From CAZCWX01 sp964502465 (GTDB lineage Bacteria > Desulfobacterota > Binatia > Bin18): a stretch of 12,199 bases of DNA. The notes below the pieces were generated by a model, which did no database searches, had not been told where the DNA came from, and saw only the letters and a program-made list of their open reading frames with translations. The position numbers were made by a program, and so were the translations under genes. The stretch lies in contig CAZCWX010000692.1 of the NCBI GenBank assembly GCA_964502465.1, forward strand, positions 1-12,199, written 5' to 3'. Below, piece after piece: positions 1 through 7,832 of the stretch (positions are counted from its first letter, which is position 1; each line of letters opens with the position of its first letter).

Positions 1-130
1 GGTGCAGACCCGTATAGATCACTTCAAATCCGGCATCACGCAGCGCACGAGCGATAATTTTCGCTCCCCGATCATGGCCGTCCAATCCAGCCTTGGCCAC
101 CAAGATGCGTAGTACTTTCTCTTCTGACAC
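1..130 (-). CDS. B12-dependent acyl-CoA mutase, small cobalamin-binding subunit (partial)
   Basis: Only the first 43 codons are in the window; the gene continues past the left edge. The start is a GTG at 128-130, chosen because GGAGG lies six bases upstream and the conserved domain begins directly after it. The peptide carries the B12-binding signature: Lys13, then Asp17-x-His19-x-x-Gly22 (AKAGLDGHDRG), matching Lys604, Asp608 and His610 of the Propionibacterium methylmalonyl-CoA mutase, where the histidine replaces dimethylbenzimidazole as lower cobalt ligand. It follows the large-subunit gene by 98 bases in the same direction, so the two should form a heteromeric mutase like IcmA/IcmB or split McmA1/McmA2. 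Substrate cannot be read from this subunit; the large subunit argues for isobutyryl-CoA. Confidence 0.9.
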   Translation of the reverse strand, partial: MSEEKVLRILVAKAGLDGHDRGAKIIARALRDAGFEVIYTGLH

Positions 131-150
131 AGGAAACCTCCAGGAAAGAA

Positions 151-223
151 CTGTCAGCTCTTAGCTATCAGCAGTTAGCTCTGAATATGGAAAGTGAAAA
201 ACTGCTTGCTAATAGCTAATAAC
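151..223. repeat. Short AGCT-rich degenerate repeats between mutase subunit genes
   Basis: The 98-base gap between the two mutase genes is AT-rich and contains several near-copies of a short word (TTAGCTATCAGCAGTTAGCT, then GCTAATAGCTAATAA). They look like decayed tandem mini-repeats of the sort often seen between genes. No promoter or terminator is convincing here. Whether they have any role in subunit balance is unknown. Confidence 0.4.
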
Positions 224-228
224 CTTCA

Positions 229-1863
229 TCACAACCACGCTGGGTCACGATAGACCCCAAAGACATCACGGTACACATCAGAAATTTCACCGAGTGTACA
301 GTATGCCTTGACTGCCTCAACGAGTGGCGGCATCAGATTCTCGCCATTGCGCGCCGCCGCATGCACGCGGCCGAGTTTTTCTCGTGCCAGGGCCTGATTG
401 CGTTCACGCTTGATCTTGCGTACTCGTTCGATCTGGCGCCGCTCGACTTCCTGATCAATCTTGAGGATCTCCATAGGCCGCTCTTCCGGCACAGCATACT
501 TGTTGACACCGACGATAACTTTTTCTCCGGCATCAAGCTGTTGTTGATACCGATAGGCTGCGTCAGCAATTTCCTTCTGTGGATAACCAATCTCTATGGC
601 ACGGATAATCCCACCGAGTTCATCAATCCGGTTGATGTAGGCAAACGCCTCTTTTTCCATCTGGTCGGTCAGTGCTTCCACTGCCCAACTTCCACCGAGG
701 GGATCAACGATATTGGCTACTCCACTCTCCTCCGCAACGATCTGTTGTGTCCGCAAGGCCACCATTACGGACTGCTCGGTCGGCAGCGCAAGCGTTTCAT
801 CCATAGAGTTAGTATGGAGGGATTGCACACCACCAAGGATTCCGGCCAGGGCCTGAATCGCTACGCGCACAACGTTGTTAAAAGGCTGCTGGGCGGTCAA
901 ACTCGCACCTGCTGTCTGAGCATGGGTCCGCAAGAGCCAGGAGCGGGGATTTTTGGCGCCAAAGCGCTCTTTCATGATCTTGGCCCACATGCGCCGGGCG
1001 GCACGGAGTTTGGCAATTTCCTCGAAAAAATCATTGTGCAGATTAAAGAAGAACGACAACCGGGGAGCGAATTCGTCTACATTCAAGCCCCGCTCTACTG
1101 CTGCTTGCACGTAGCCAATGCCGTCAGCTAAGGTAAAGGCTAACTCTTGGACAGCGGTCGAGCCAGCTTCGCGAATATGATAACCCGAGATTGAGACCGC
1201 ATGCCAGCGTGGGACCTGTTTCGCGCAGAACTCGATCATGTCGGTCACGATACTGACGGCTGGTTCAGGCGGACAAATCCATTCTTTTTGAGCGATGTAC
1301 TCTTTCAGCATATCGTTCTGGATCGTCCCCCCTACCTTACTCCACGGCACGCCCTGTTTCTCTGCTACTGCGAGATACATTGCCAGTAAAATACTCGCGG
1401 TGCAGTTGACGGTCATAGATGTCGTGACCTTGTCGAGCGGGATACCGTCAAATAACCGCTCCATGTCGTCAAGGGTCGAAACCGCCACCCCTTCGCGCCC
1501 AACTTCGCCGAGAGCGCGTGGGTGGTCTGCGTCGTACCCCATGAGCACAGGCATATCGAAGGCAGTCGAGAGTCCATTTTGCCCTTCGGCGAGGAGGAAT
1601 TTGAAACGCTGGTTGGTATCCTCTGGCGTGCCAAACCCGGCGAACTGACGCATGGTCCAGAACTTGCCACGGTACATGCTCGGGTAGACCCCACGAGTAT
1701 AGGGATACTCACCAGGCAGACCGATGTCTTGCTCGTAGTTTGTATCGCTCAGGTCTTCAGGCGTGTAGAGCGGTTCGACTTCCATGTCGGAGATAGTCGA
1801 GAAGCGTTGCGCCCGTTCCTCTTGCTTGGGGTATTTTTGCGTCAGCCACTCGTGTTTGGTCAT
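229..1863 (-). CDS. B12-dependent acyl-CoA mutase large subunit, isobutyryl-CoA mutase-like
   Basis: 544 residues, normal for a stand-alone large (substrate-binding TIM-barrel) subunit. It catalyses a 1,2-carbon-skeleton rearrangement of an acyl-CoA using adenosylcobalamin bound by the small subunit encoded next. Family landmarks are clear: WTMRQFAGFGT at 69-79, TIQNDMLKEY at 180-189, SISGYH ending at His229, RLSFFF at 268-273, and SLHTNSMDE at 348-356. Aligned to Propionibacterium MCM with a constant offset of 15, Gln182 and His229 match Gln197 and His244, but Phe74 replaces Tyr89 and Gln192 replaces Arg207. From memory of the family, Tyr/Arg marks methylmalonyl-CoA mutase and Phe/Gln marks isobutyryl-CoA mutase. 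ATG at 1861-1863 has an AGGGG ribosome site eight bases upstream. Automatic annotation would probably call it methylmalonyl-CoA mutase. Confidence 0.92.
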   Translation of the reverse strand: MTKHEWLTQKYPKQEERAQRFSTISDMEVEPLYTPEDLSDTNYEQDIGLPGEYPYTRGVYPSMYRGKFWTMRQFAGFGTPEDTNQRFKFLLAEGQNGLSTAFDMPVLMGYDADHPRALGEVGREGVAVSTLDDMERLFDGIPLDKVTTSMTVNCTASILLAMYLAVAEKQGVPWSKVGGTIQNDMLKEYIAQKEWICPPEPAVSIVTDMIEFCAKQVPRWHAVSISGYHIREAGSTAVQELAFTLADGIGYVQAAVERGLNVDEFAPRLSFFFNLHNDFFEEIAKLRAARRMWAKIMKERFGAKNPRSWLLRTHAQTAGASLTAQQPFNNVVRVAIQALAGILGGVQSLHTNSMDETLALPTEQSVMVALRTQQIVAEESGVANIVDPLGGSWAVEALTDQMEKEAFAYINRIDELGGIIRAIEIGYPQKEIADAAYRYQQQLDAGEKVIVGVNKYAVPEERPMEILKIDQEVERRQIERVRKIKRERNQALAREKLGRVHAAARNGENLMPPLVEAVKAYCTLGEISDVYRDVFGVYRDPAWL

Positions 1864-1907
1864 GCGTTCTTCCCCTTTCTGAAAGAAGCCTCATCGGCAC
1901 TCTGCTG

Positions 1908-1935
1908 AATTTATCTATTCTGTCTATGAGATCAA
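1908..1935 (-). promoter_or_regulatory. Weak possible internal promoter before the mutase genes
   Basis: The 101-base gap between the crotonase stop and the mutase start is the largest in the operon. On the minus strand it holds TTGATC (1930-1935), a 16-base spacer and TAAATT (1908-1913), a loose sigma70-type match about 45 bases before the mutase ATG. This is a consensus match only and could be chance; it would allow the mutase to be expressed apart from the threonine genes. Confidence 0.22.
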
Positions 1936-1964
1936 GTCCTGTGGGAGACCAGGCTTTGATCCAC

Positions 1965-2747
1965 CTATCGCCCGGTAAACTTCGCCTCTCGCTTCTCCAA
2001 GAATGCTTTCATGCCCTCAACTTTGTCCTCGGTCGCGAACGTAAGAGCAAAGGTTTCGTTTTCATAACGGCAGCCATTTTCGAGATCCATGTCGATGCCC
2101 GCGTTAATCGCGGCTTTGGCTTGCCGAATCGCAATCGGCGGCTTGGCCGCGAGCTTATTGGCCATCGCTTTGACTTCGCTCATGAGTTCTGCTGCCGGCA
2201 CAACTTTATTCACCAGGCCGTAGCGAAATCCAGTCTCCGCATCGATCATATCCCCGCTGTAAATCAGTTCGCGTGCCCGCGGGAGACCAAGGCGTCGTGC
2301 CAGGCGTTGCGTACCGCCAAAGCCCGGAATGACACCAAGATTAATTTCTGGTTGGCCAAATTTGGCCTTGTCCGCAGCAATAATCAGATCACAGGCAAGC
2401 GCGAGTTCTGTTCCCCCACCCAAGGCAAAGCCGTTGACTGCCGCAATTACCGGAATAGGCAGTTCTTCCAACTTGCGCAAGACGCTCAAACCGAGTGCAG
2501 AGAACAATTTTCCTTCCAACGCGCTCATGGATACCATCGCGGAAATGTCTGCACCAGCAATAAACGCCCGGTCACCTTCACCGGTGACGACTAAACAGCG
2601 AATTGACTGATCCTGATGCACTTCCTCTAGACAAGCGGCAATGTCACGGAGTGTGGCAGGATTAAGGGCATTCAGACTCTTGGGACGGTTAATTTTCAGC
2701 ACCCCAACAGCCCCATCTTTCTCAAACAGGATGTTTTCGTATGCCAT
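1965..2747 (-). CDS. Enoyl-CoA hydratase/isomerase (crotonase family)
   Basis: 260 residues, full length for a short-chain crotonase. It should add water across a trans-2-enoyl-CoA double bond (for example crotonyl-CoA to 3-hydroxybutyryl-CoA). The oxyanion-hole elements are visible as AGADI at 64-68 and GFALGGG at 106-112. Both catalytic glutamates of true hydratases are present: Glu114 in GGTELALACD and Glu134 in QPEINLGVIPGFGGTQRL. This argues for a hydratase and not just an isomerase or decarboxylase relative. The ATG lies three bases after the GlpX stop and its GGAG site lies inside the GlpX end, so translation is probably coupled. Placed before an isobutyryl-CoA mutase-like enzyme, C4 acyl-CoA chemistry is a reasonable role, but the exact substrate is inferred. 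Confidence 0.93.
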   Translation of the reverse strand: MAYENILFEKDGAVGVLKINRPKSLNALNPATLRDIAACLEEVHQDQSIRCLVVTGEGDRAFIAGADISAMVSMSALEGKLFSALGLSVLRKLEELPIPVIAAVNGFALGGGTELALACDLIIAADKAKFGQPEINLGVIPGFGGTQRLARRLGLPRARELIYSGDMIDAETGFRYGLVNKVVPAAELMSEVKAMANKLAAKPPIAIRQAKAAINAGIDMDLENGCRYENETFALTFATEDKVEGMKAFLEKREAKFTGR

Positions 2748-2750
2748 AGC

Positions 2751-3707
2751 TCAATACTCCGGGTGATCGTCAAAATGATGAAACGTCTCGATAAAACGGA
2801 CAGTACGGGTTTTCGAGCGCATGACCACCGAGTTAGTCACCGCTCCACCTTTGTAGAATCGCACCCCCTTGAGGCACTCACCGGTGGTCACGCCTGTGGC
2901 AGCAAAAACGACGCTTCCCCGTGCCATCTCCTCGGCGTTGTATTTTTTCTGGAGATCGGCGATGCCGATTTGGCGGAGTTGACTCACCTCTTCCTGATTG
3001 CGAGGCCGGAATTTTCCCTGGAGATCTCCCCCTAAGCACCGCAAGGCAGCCGCAGCAATAATCCCTTGCGCGGCTCCACCACTCCCTAACAAGAGATCAA
3101 TACCCGATTCCTCCCGTGCAGTGGCCAGGGCAGCAGACAGATCGCCATCGCTGATGAGCTTGACACGAGTACCGATCTGACGCAATTCACCGATCAACCC
3201 CTCATGGCGCGGACGATCAAGAATAACCACCGTCAGGCTCTGTACCCGTACGCCTTTGGCTGCCGCCAAAGCAAGCAGATTCTCCCGCACGGGCTTGTCT
3301 AAATCGACAACTCCTTTCCCGACTGGTCCGACCGCCAGTTTCTCCATGTACATGTGGTTGGGACAGCGGAGAAATCCGCCATGCTCGGCAATAGCGATCA
3401 CTGAAATGGCATTCGGCGCACCCGTTGCACACGTTGTCGCTCCTTCCAGAGCATCAAGGGCCACTTCAATCACTGGCCCATGCCCTGTTCCTAACTCCTC
3501 TCCAACGTAAAGCATAGGGACAAGATCTTTGTCTCCCTCGCCAATAACGACCTCACCCTTAAATTCAATGTCGTAGAACAGCCTGTGCATCGCTTCCGCA
3601 GCGGCAGCATCAGCCGCTGCCTCATCTCCTCGACCCATCAACTGCGCAGACGCCAGGGCGGCAGCTTCGGTCACGCGGACAACTTCGAGCGCAAGGTTTC
3701 GATCCAT
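2751..3707 (-). CDS. glpX: GlpX-family (class II fructose-1,6-bisphosphatase-like) protein with altered active site
   Basis: 318 residues from the ATG at 3705-3707, which matches the usual GlpX N-terminus (MDRNLALEVVRVTEAAALAS) and has GGAG eight bases upstream. An in-frame start at 3755 would add 16 residues inside the preceding gene and is unlikely. Known family members hydrolyse fructose-1,6-bisphosphate in gluconeogenesis. Aligned to E. coli GlpX, metal ligands Asp33, Glu57 and Asp85 are kept, as are Asp61, Glu88, the MYMEKL stretch and the PRH motif. But Lys29 is Glu29, Pro86 is Ala86, catalytic Thr90 is Ala90 (EGATT instead of EGT), and metal ligand Glu213 is Gln214 (AAQG instead of APEG). 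Activity as a normal phosphatase is therefore doubtful. It lies 19 bases after the ApgM-like gene and 3 bases before the crotonase gene. Fold assignment is sure; function is not. Confidence 0.9.
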   Translation of the reverse strand: MDRNLALEVVRVTEAAALASAQLMGRGDEAAADAAAAEAMHRLFYDIEFKGEVVIGEGDKDLVPMLYVGEELGTGHGPVIEVALDALEGATTCATGAPNAISVIAIAEHGGFLRCPNHMYMEKLAVGPVGKGVVDLDKPVRENLLALAAAKGVRVQSLTVVILDRPRHEGLIGELRQIGTRVKLISDGDLSAALATAREESGIDLLLGSGGAAQGIIAAAALRCLGGDLQGKFRPRNQEEVSQLRQIGIADLQKKYNAEEMARGSVVFAATGVTTGECLKGVRFYKGGAVTNSVVMRSKTRTVRFIETFHHFDDHPEY

Positions 3708-3715
3708 CTCCGCCT

Positions 3716-3719
3716 CTCC
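3716..3719 (-). promoter_or_regulatory. Ribosome binding site that sets the GlpX start
   Basis: GGAG on the minus strand, eight bases before the ATG at 3705-3707. It lies in the short gap after the ApgM-like stop (3727-3729) and supports the shorter GlpX start over the in-frame upstream one at 3755. Confidence 0.6.
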
Positions 3720-3726
3720 GACCTGC

Positions 3727-4950
3727 TCACGGCAGCAGGGACTCTCCCCTGACAAACCGCTCCATGATGCTCCAGGCCTCAGGCACGACTACCCCGGTCC
3801 TCTTGGCACTGGGCTCGTTATAGTGCACTGGGTTGTAGACCCCTTTCTTGACATCGTCAGAAGACAGCACTGCAAACGGGACGGGATCAGATGAATGTGT
3901 CTTAATCGCAACGGGCGTAGCATGGTCAGGCATAAGCAGCACTCGCCAGGCAGGGAAGTCACAGAGTCCTTCAAGAATTGTTCCCACCACTTTCTGGTCG
4001 AAGTTTTCCAAAGCCTCAACTTTTTTGTCCGCTGCGCCCATATGTCCAGCCTCATCAGTTGCTTCGACATGCAAGAAGAGAAAATCCTTCTGGCGGAGCG
4101 ACGCGAGGCCATATTGGGCTTTTCCCAGATAATTCGTATCCAGAAACCCCGTTGCGCCAGGAACGTGGATGACTTCAAGGCCAGCAAGCACCCCGATACC
4201 ACGCACCAAATCGACCGCAGAGATTACCGCACCACTCAATCCAAAGCGTTCCGCTAGCGTCGGGATAGCGGGCCGCCGCCCCTGCCCCCACAGCCAAATC
4301 GAAGACGCTGGTCCATGGCCCCTCTCTTGACGGTGTCGATTAATTGGGTGTGTAGCTAAAATCGCCTGCGATTTTGCCATCAATGCCCGTAGGCGCTCCC
4401 CTCCCTCGCCCGCAGGAAGGTATCCGGCGATCGGCTTTTCGGTAATGTCATGTGGTGGAGTTGTTTGCATGTGCTCTTTACCGTTGTGCCACACCATCAG
4501 GTGACGATAACTCACTCCCGGGTAGAACTCGATGTCATCCCCTCCCAGTTCAGCATTGATCGTCTCAAGAAGCTCCGCGGCTTCTGTATTCGTGATATGG
4601 CCAGCAGAAAAATCGACCATAATTGCTTCACCATCAACCCCCGTGCCAAGGGTGACCAAATTGCAACGAAACGCAATATCGTGTGGACCGAGTTCGACTC
4701 CCATGCTCGCCGCTTCGATCGGGGAGCGACCGGTGTGATAACGACGGGGGTCGTACCCCAGCAGGCTCATCGTACCGACATCACTGCCCGCAGGGTAACC
4801 ATCGGGAATCGTATGGGTCAGTCCAAGAAGGCCCAAAGAGGCAATGCGATCCATGTTGGGCGTGGAAGCGTATTCAAGCGGAGTCTTGTTCCCCAATACC
4901 GCTACCGGCCAATCAGCCATACCATCACCTTGTAACACGACATATTTCAT
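3727..4950 (-). CDS. ApgM-family phosphotransferase, probable homoserine kinase
   Basis: 407 residues, typical for the archaeal-type cofactor-independent phosphoglycerate mutase (ApgM) branch of the alkaline phosphatase superfamily. Metal-site motifs are intact: Asp9 in LQGDGMAD, nucleophile candidate Ser56 in AGSDVGTMSLLGYDP, Asp299 and His303 in EATDEAGH, Asp342-His343 in MPDHATP, and His352. A subgroup of this family is named 'proposed homoserine kinase' because it occurs beside threonine genes in genomes lacking thrB. Here it sits directly after hom and thrC, and no GHMP-type ThrB is in the window. The ATG overlaps the thrC stop (ATGA) with AGGA about seven bases upstream, so the two are translationally coupled. 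Phosphorylating homoserine would supply the substrate of ThrC. Phosphoglycerate mutase activity remains the alternative. Confidence 0.88.
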   Translation of the reverse strand: MKYVVLQGDGMADWPVAVLGNKTPLEYASTPNMDRIASLGLLGLTHTIPDGYPAGSDVGTMSLLGYDPRRYHTGRSPIEAASMGVELGPHDIAFRCNLVTLGTGVDGEAIMVDFSAGHITNTEAAELLETINAELGGDDIEFYPGVSYRHLMVWHNGKEHMQTTPPHDITEKPIAGYLPAGEGGERLRALMAKSQAILATHPINRHRQERGHGPASSIWLWGQGRRPAIPTLAERFGLSGAVISAVDLVRGIGVLAGLEVIHVPGATGFLDTNYLGKAQYGLASLRQKDFLFLHVEATDEAGHMGAADKKVEALENFDQKVVGTILEGLCDFPAWRVLLMPDHATPVAIKTHSSDPVPFAVLSSDDVKKGVYNPVHYNEPSAKRTGVVVPEAWSIMERFVRGESLLP

Positions 4951-6419
4951 AAATGATCCTTGACAGTGAGCTGTTCACTCTCAGCCATCCGCTTTCCCTT
5001 ATTTTCCCTTTTGCTGACTGCTGACCGCTCGATACTCTCCTTCTGCCTCTCCAACGCCTGGAAAATTGCGTCACGCGCCTTCCCATAATCTGGTGGTATC
5101 TCAATCGGGCGGTTTGCATACCGTGAGGTCATTCTGCGGAGTTTGCCTTCGTGATAGCGCCGCTTAAAATCCGTGAATTTCAGACCATGCGCGGTCGAGA
5201 TAACAACAACGCGTTCGTGCGGTTTGATCTGTCCACGTGCCACCAACTTAAACAGGACGGCTAGCGCCACACCGGTATGTGGGCAATTAAAGAGTCCCGT
5301 GCGATCTGCCAACGCCGCCGCATCCGCCAGTTCCTCTTCGCTTGCTTGCTCAACCACACTGTCAAAAGTCTTCAGCACCCGGATGGCTTTCTCGATGCTG
5401 ACCGGATTGCCAATCTGAATGGCCGAGGCCAAAGTTTTCTTTGCACGAATAGGCCGGTAGGACGCAAACCCGGTGAGAAAACTTCGATACAGCGGGTTGG
5501 CACGCTCGGCTTGTGCGCACACCAAACGAGGAAGTCGGTCGATGATACCCAGGTCTTGCATCAACAAAAATCCACGGCCAATCGCCGTAATATTACCCAG
5601 GTTGCCTCCTGGCACGATCACCACGTCAGGAATTTCCCAGTCAAACTGCTGGACGACCTCGATTGAGATGGTCTTTTGTCCTTCTATGCGCAGGCTGTTC
5701 ATCGAATTAGCGAGATAAATGTTCTCCCTGGTGCACAGTTCGCGTACCACCTGCATACATCCGTCAAAGTCGGTATCAAGCGAGAGCGTAAGCGCGCCAT
5801 TGGCCATTGGCTGAATCAACTGGGCAGTCGAGACACGATTACGTGGGAGAATGACAATCGCTGGAATGCCAGCCGCAGCACAGTATGCGGCGAGCGCAGC
5901 CGAAGTATCACCAGTTGAAGCACAGGCAACAGCAGGAATAGGCGTGCCTTCGGCAATCATCTGCTTGACCATCGACACCAACACTGTCATGCCCAAATCT
6001 TTGAACGAGCCGGTGTGCGAGTTGCCACACTGCTTGACCCACAGGTCCTCTAAGCCAATGTGCTTGCCCAATCGCTCAGCCCAGAAAAGATTGGACCCTC
6101 CCTCATACGTCGAGACCACATTGTGGTTGTCCACTGCCGGACACACTATCTCTTTCTTGCCCCATACGGCGCTGCCGTACGGATACACGGTCCGCCGGTA
6201 GCGATCATCAAATAAATGCTTCCAGTCTTCTGCTGAGCGCTTCCGCAGCAAGGCAAGATCGTGTTGTACCTCGAGCAGGGAACCACAATTGGGACAGTAG
6301 TAGATGACTTGATTGAGCGGGAGTTCTCCGCTGCATCCAGCCACGCAACCAAACCAGGCACGAAAAGGGAGATTCTCAGATAAGCCAGTTGCAGGTTGAG
6401 AAACCACATTCTCTGTCAT
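4947..6419 (-). CDS. thrC: Threonine synthase
   Basis: 490 residues from the ATG at 6417-6419 (AAGG six bases upstream); a TTG two codons earlier is possible. It converts O-phosphohomoserine to threonine with PLP. Numbered from that TTG, an N-terminal zinc ribbon is formed by Cys27/Cys31 and Cys44/Cys47, the PLP lysine is Lys142 in SHTGSFKDLGM, the serine/threonine loop is ASTGDTSAA near 169-177, and the phosphate-binding loop is PGGNLGNI at 272-279. The zinc ribbon places it with the bacterial-archaeal long ThrC type. The last roughly 28 residues are charged and unlike the family core, and the DNA there contains GGTCAGCAGTCAGC, a repeat-like word, so the tail may derive from an intergenic repeat. 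The stop overlaps the next start (ATGA). Confidence 0.95.
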   Translation of the reverse strand: MTENVVSQPATGLSENLPFRAWFGCVAGCSGELPLNQVIYYCPNCGSLLEVQHDLALLRKRSAEDWKHLFDDRYRRTVYPYGSAVWGKKEIVCPAVDNHNVVSTYEGGSNLFWAERLGKHIGLEDLWVKQCGNSHTGSFKDLGMTVLVSMVKQMIAEGTPIPAVACASTGDTSAALAAYCAAAGIPAIVILPRNRVSTAQLIQPMANGALTLSLDTDFDGCMQVVRELCTRENIYLANSMNSLRIEGQKTISIEVVQQFDWEIPDVVIVPGGNLGNITAIGRGFLLMQDLGIIDRLPRLVCAQAERANPLYRSFLTGFASYRPIRAKKTLASAIQIGNPVSIEKAIRVLKTFDSVVEQASEEELADAAALADRTGLFNCPHTGVALAVLFKLVARGQIKPHERVVVISTAHGLKFTDFKRRYHEGKLRRMTSRYANRPIEIPPDYGKARDAIFQALERQKESIERSAVSKRENKGKRMAESEQLTVKDHL

Positions 6420-6510
6420 AGTCAACCTTGTGTCAAATGTCGCGTATCAGTAATTTGACCCGCGACTCGTAATGCGAAACGCGCCGACGAACTACAGCGC
6501 CTGGAACCGA

Positions 6511-7830
6511 TCATCCGAGAGTCTCCTCGATACGAATCGAGAGAGATTTTCCCTGCACAACTGGCAACTGGTCAACTTGGCGGAGGGCAGTCGTCAAATT
6601 CCGTTCGCTTGCCAGATGCGTTCGCATGACTAAAGGCACCGTTTCGTCTCCCTCGCTGCGGCCACGCTGAATGACTGAGGCGATGCTAATGCTATGTTCT
6701 CCTAGAATGCCAGCGATTTTCGCCAAGACGCCGGGCCGATCCACCGCCATGAAACGCAGATAATATTCACTCACGAGATCATCAATGGAGCGCGTCGGCG
6801 CAGGGCGAAGGTCACGCCAGGGATACCCTAAGGGCGGTACCCGCAAGCCAAGAGCGAGCCCGCGGTTGCGCGCCACTTCGACAACGTCAGCAAGAACAGC
6901 GGTTGCAGTCGGCAAGCTGCCGGCCCCACGACCGAAGTAGAGCGATGCTCCTAGGGCCTCACCCTGTACAAAGATCGCATTATAGGCTCCACCGACATCA
7001 GCCAGCAAACTGCGGCGAGGAACCATAGTTGGGTGCACCCGAACATCGATTGCGCCATCCTCGTCCTTCGCAATAGCCAGGAGCTTGATGACATACCCGA
7101 ACTCCCGGGCAAACAGGATGTCCGTCTGACTAATATGACGAATACCCTCAACGTAGACCACGGCAAAGGGAACCTGCACACCGAAGGCAAGCATCGCTAA
7201 CAGCGTCAGCTTGTGGGCAGCATCAATGCCATCGATATCGAGACTGGGATCAGCCTCCGCCAAGCCTTGCACCTGAGCACGACGCAAGACCATATCAAAC
7301 TCCCCCCCCTCTTCGCTCATAGTCGTAAGGATGTAATTACAGGTCCCATTGACGATCCCAAAAAGGGCGCGGTTCCGGTCTGCAGCGAGTCCCTCCCGCA
7401 AGGTACGAATGATCGGGATGCCACCAGCGACACTCGCTTCAAACCCTACACTCACGCCGCGAACCTCAGCCGCGGCGAAAAGATCTTCCGCGTGGAGCGC
7501 TAGTAAAGCCTTGTTGGCGGTCACCACCTCTTTGCCGTGCCGGATCGCCTCTAAGATTAACGCGCGTGCCGGCTCAATCCCACCGATCAGTTCGATCACT
7601 ATGTCCACTTCAGGGTCATGGACCACATCCCATGGATTCGCCGAGAGGCGGGCAGCGCCGAGAGCAGGATGGGGTTTCGTGTCTATGTTCCGACTGGCAA
7701 CTCTCACCAGACGGAGCGAGTGGCCGAGTTTGCGCGTCAGCGCTTCGTGGTTCCGCTCGAGCAGTTGAACCACACCAGTACCCACGGTGCCAAGACCGAT
7801 GAGGCCAAGTTTTACCTCACTCAGTGCCAT
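6511..7830 (-). CDS. hom: Homoserine dehydrogenase with C-terminal ACT domain
   Basis: 439 residues, normal for monofunctional Hom. It reduces aspartate semialdehyde to homoserine using NAD(P)H. The Rossmann motif GLGTVG is at 12-17, TANK with Lys107 follows, then NGTCNYIL at 161-168 and the D-x-x-D-x-x-x-K element with Asp200, Asp203 and Lys207, the acid-base region of the family. Residues about 356-432 form an ACT domain starting YYLRFMAVDRPGVLAKIA, which in relatives gives feedback inhibition by threonine, so end-product control is expected here. The gene starts two bases after the aminotransferase stop and is followed by an 85-base gap before thrC. No frameshift or missing key residue was seen. 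Confidence 0.96.
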   Translation of the reverse strand: MALSEVKLGLIGLGTVGTGVVQLLERNHEALTRKLGHSLRLVRVASRNIDTKPHPALGAARLSANPWDVVHDPEVDIVIELIGGIEPARALILEAIRHGKEVVTANKALLALHAEDLFAAAEVRGVSVGFEASVAGGIPIIRTLREGLAADRNRALFGIVNGTCNYILTTMSEEGGEFDMVLRRAQVQGLAEADPSLDIDGIDAAHKLTLLAMLAFGVQVPFAVVYVEGIRHISQTDILFAREFGYVIKLLAIAKDEDGAIDVRVHPTMVPRRSLLADVGGAYNAIFVQGEALGASLYFGRGAGSLPTATAVLADVVEVARNRGLALGLRVPPLGYPWRDLRPAPTRSIDDLVSEYYLRFMAVDRPGVLAKIAGILGEHSISIASVIQRGRSEGDETVPLVMRTHLASERNLTTALRQVDQLPVVQGKSLSIRIEETLG

Positions 7831-7832
7831 TG

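Noticed and set aside
361..1131. Long plus-strand open frame across the mutase gene
   Set aside because: It lies opposite a clearly conserved enzyme gene, has no family similarity that I can see and no ribosome site; it is a by-product of codon bias. The same applies to other frames opposite the minus-strand operon.
3708..3755. Longer start for the GlpX-like protein
   Set aside because: It would overlap the end of the preceding gene, adds 16 residues not found in the family, and has a poorer ribosome site than the ATG at 3707.
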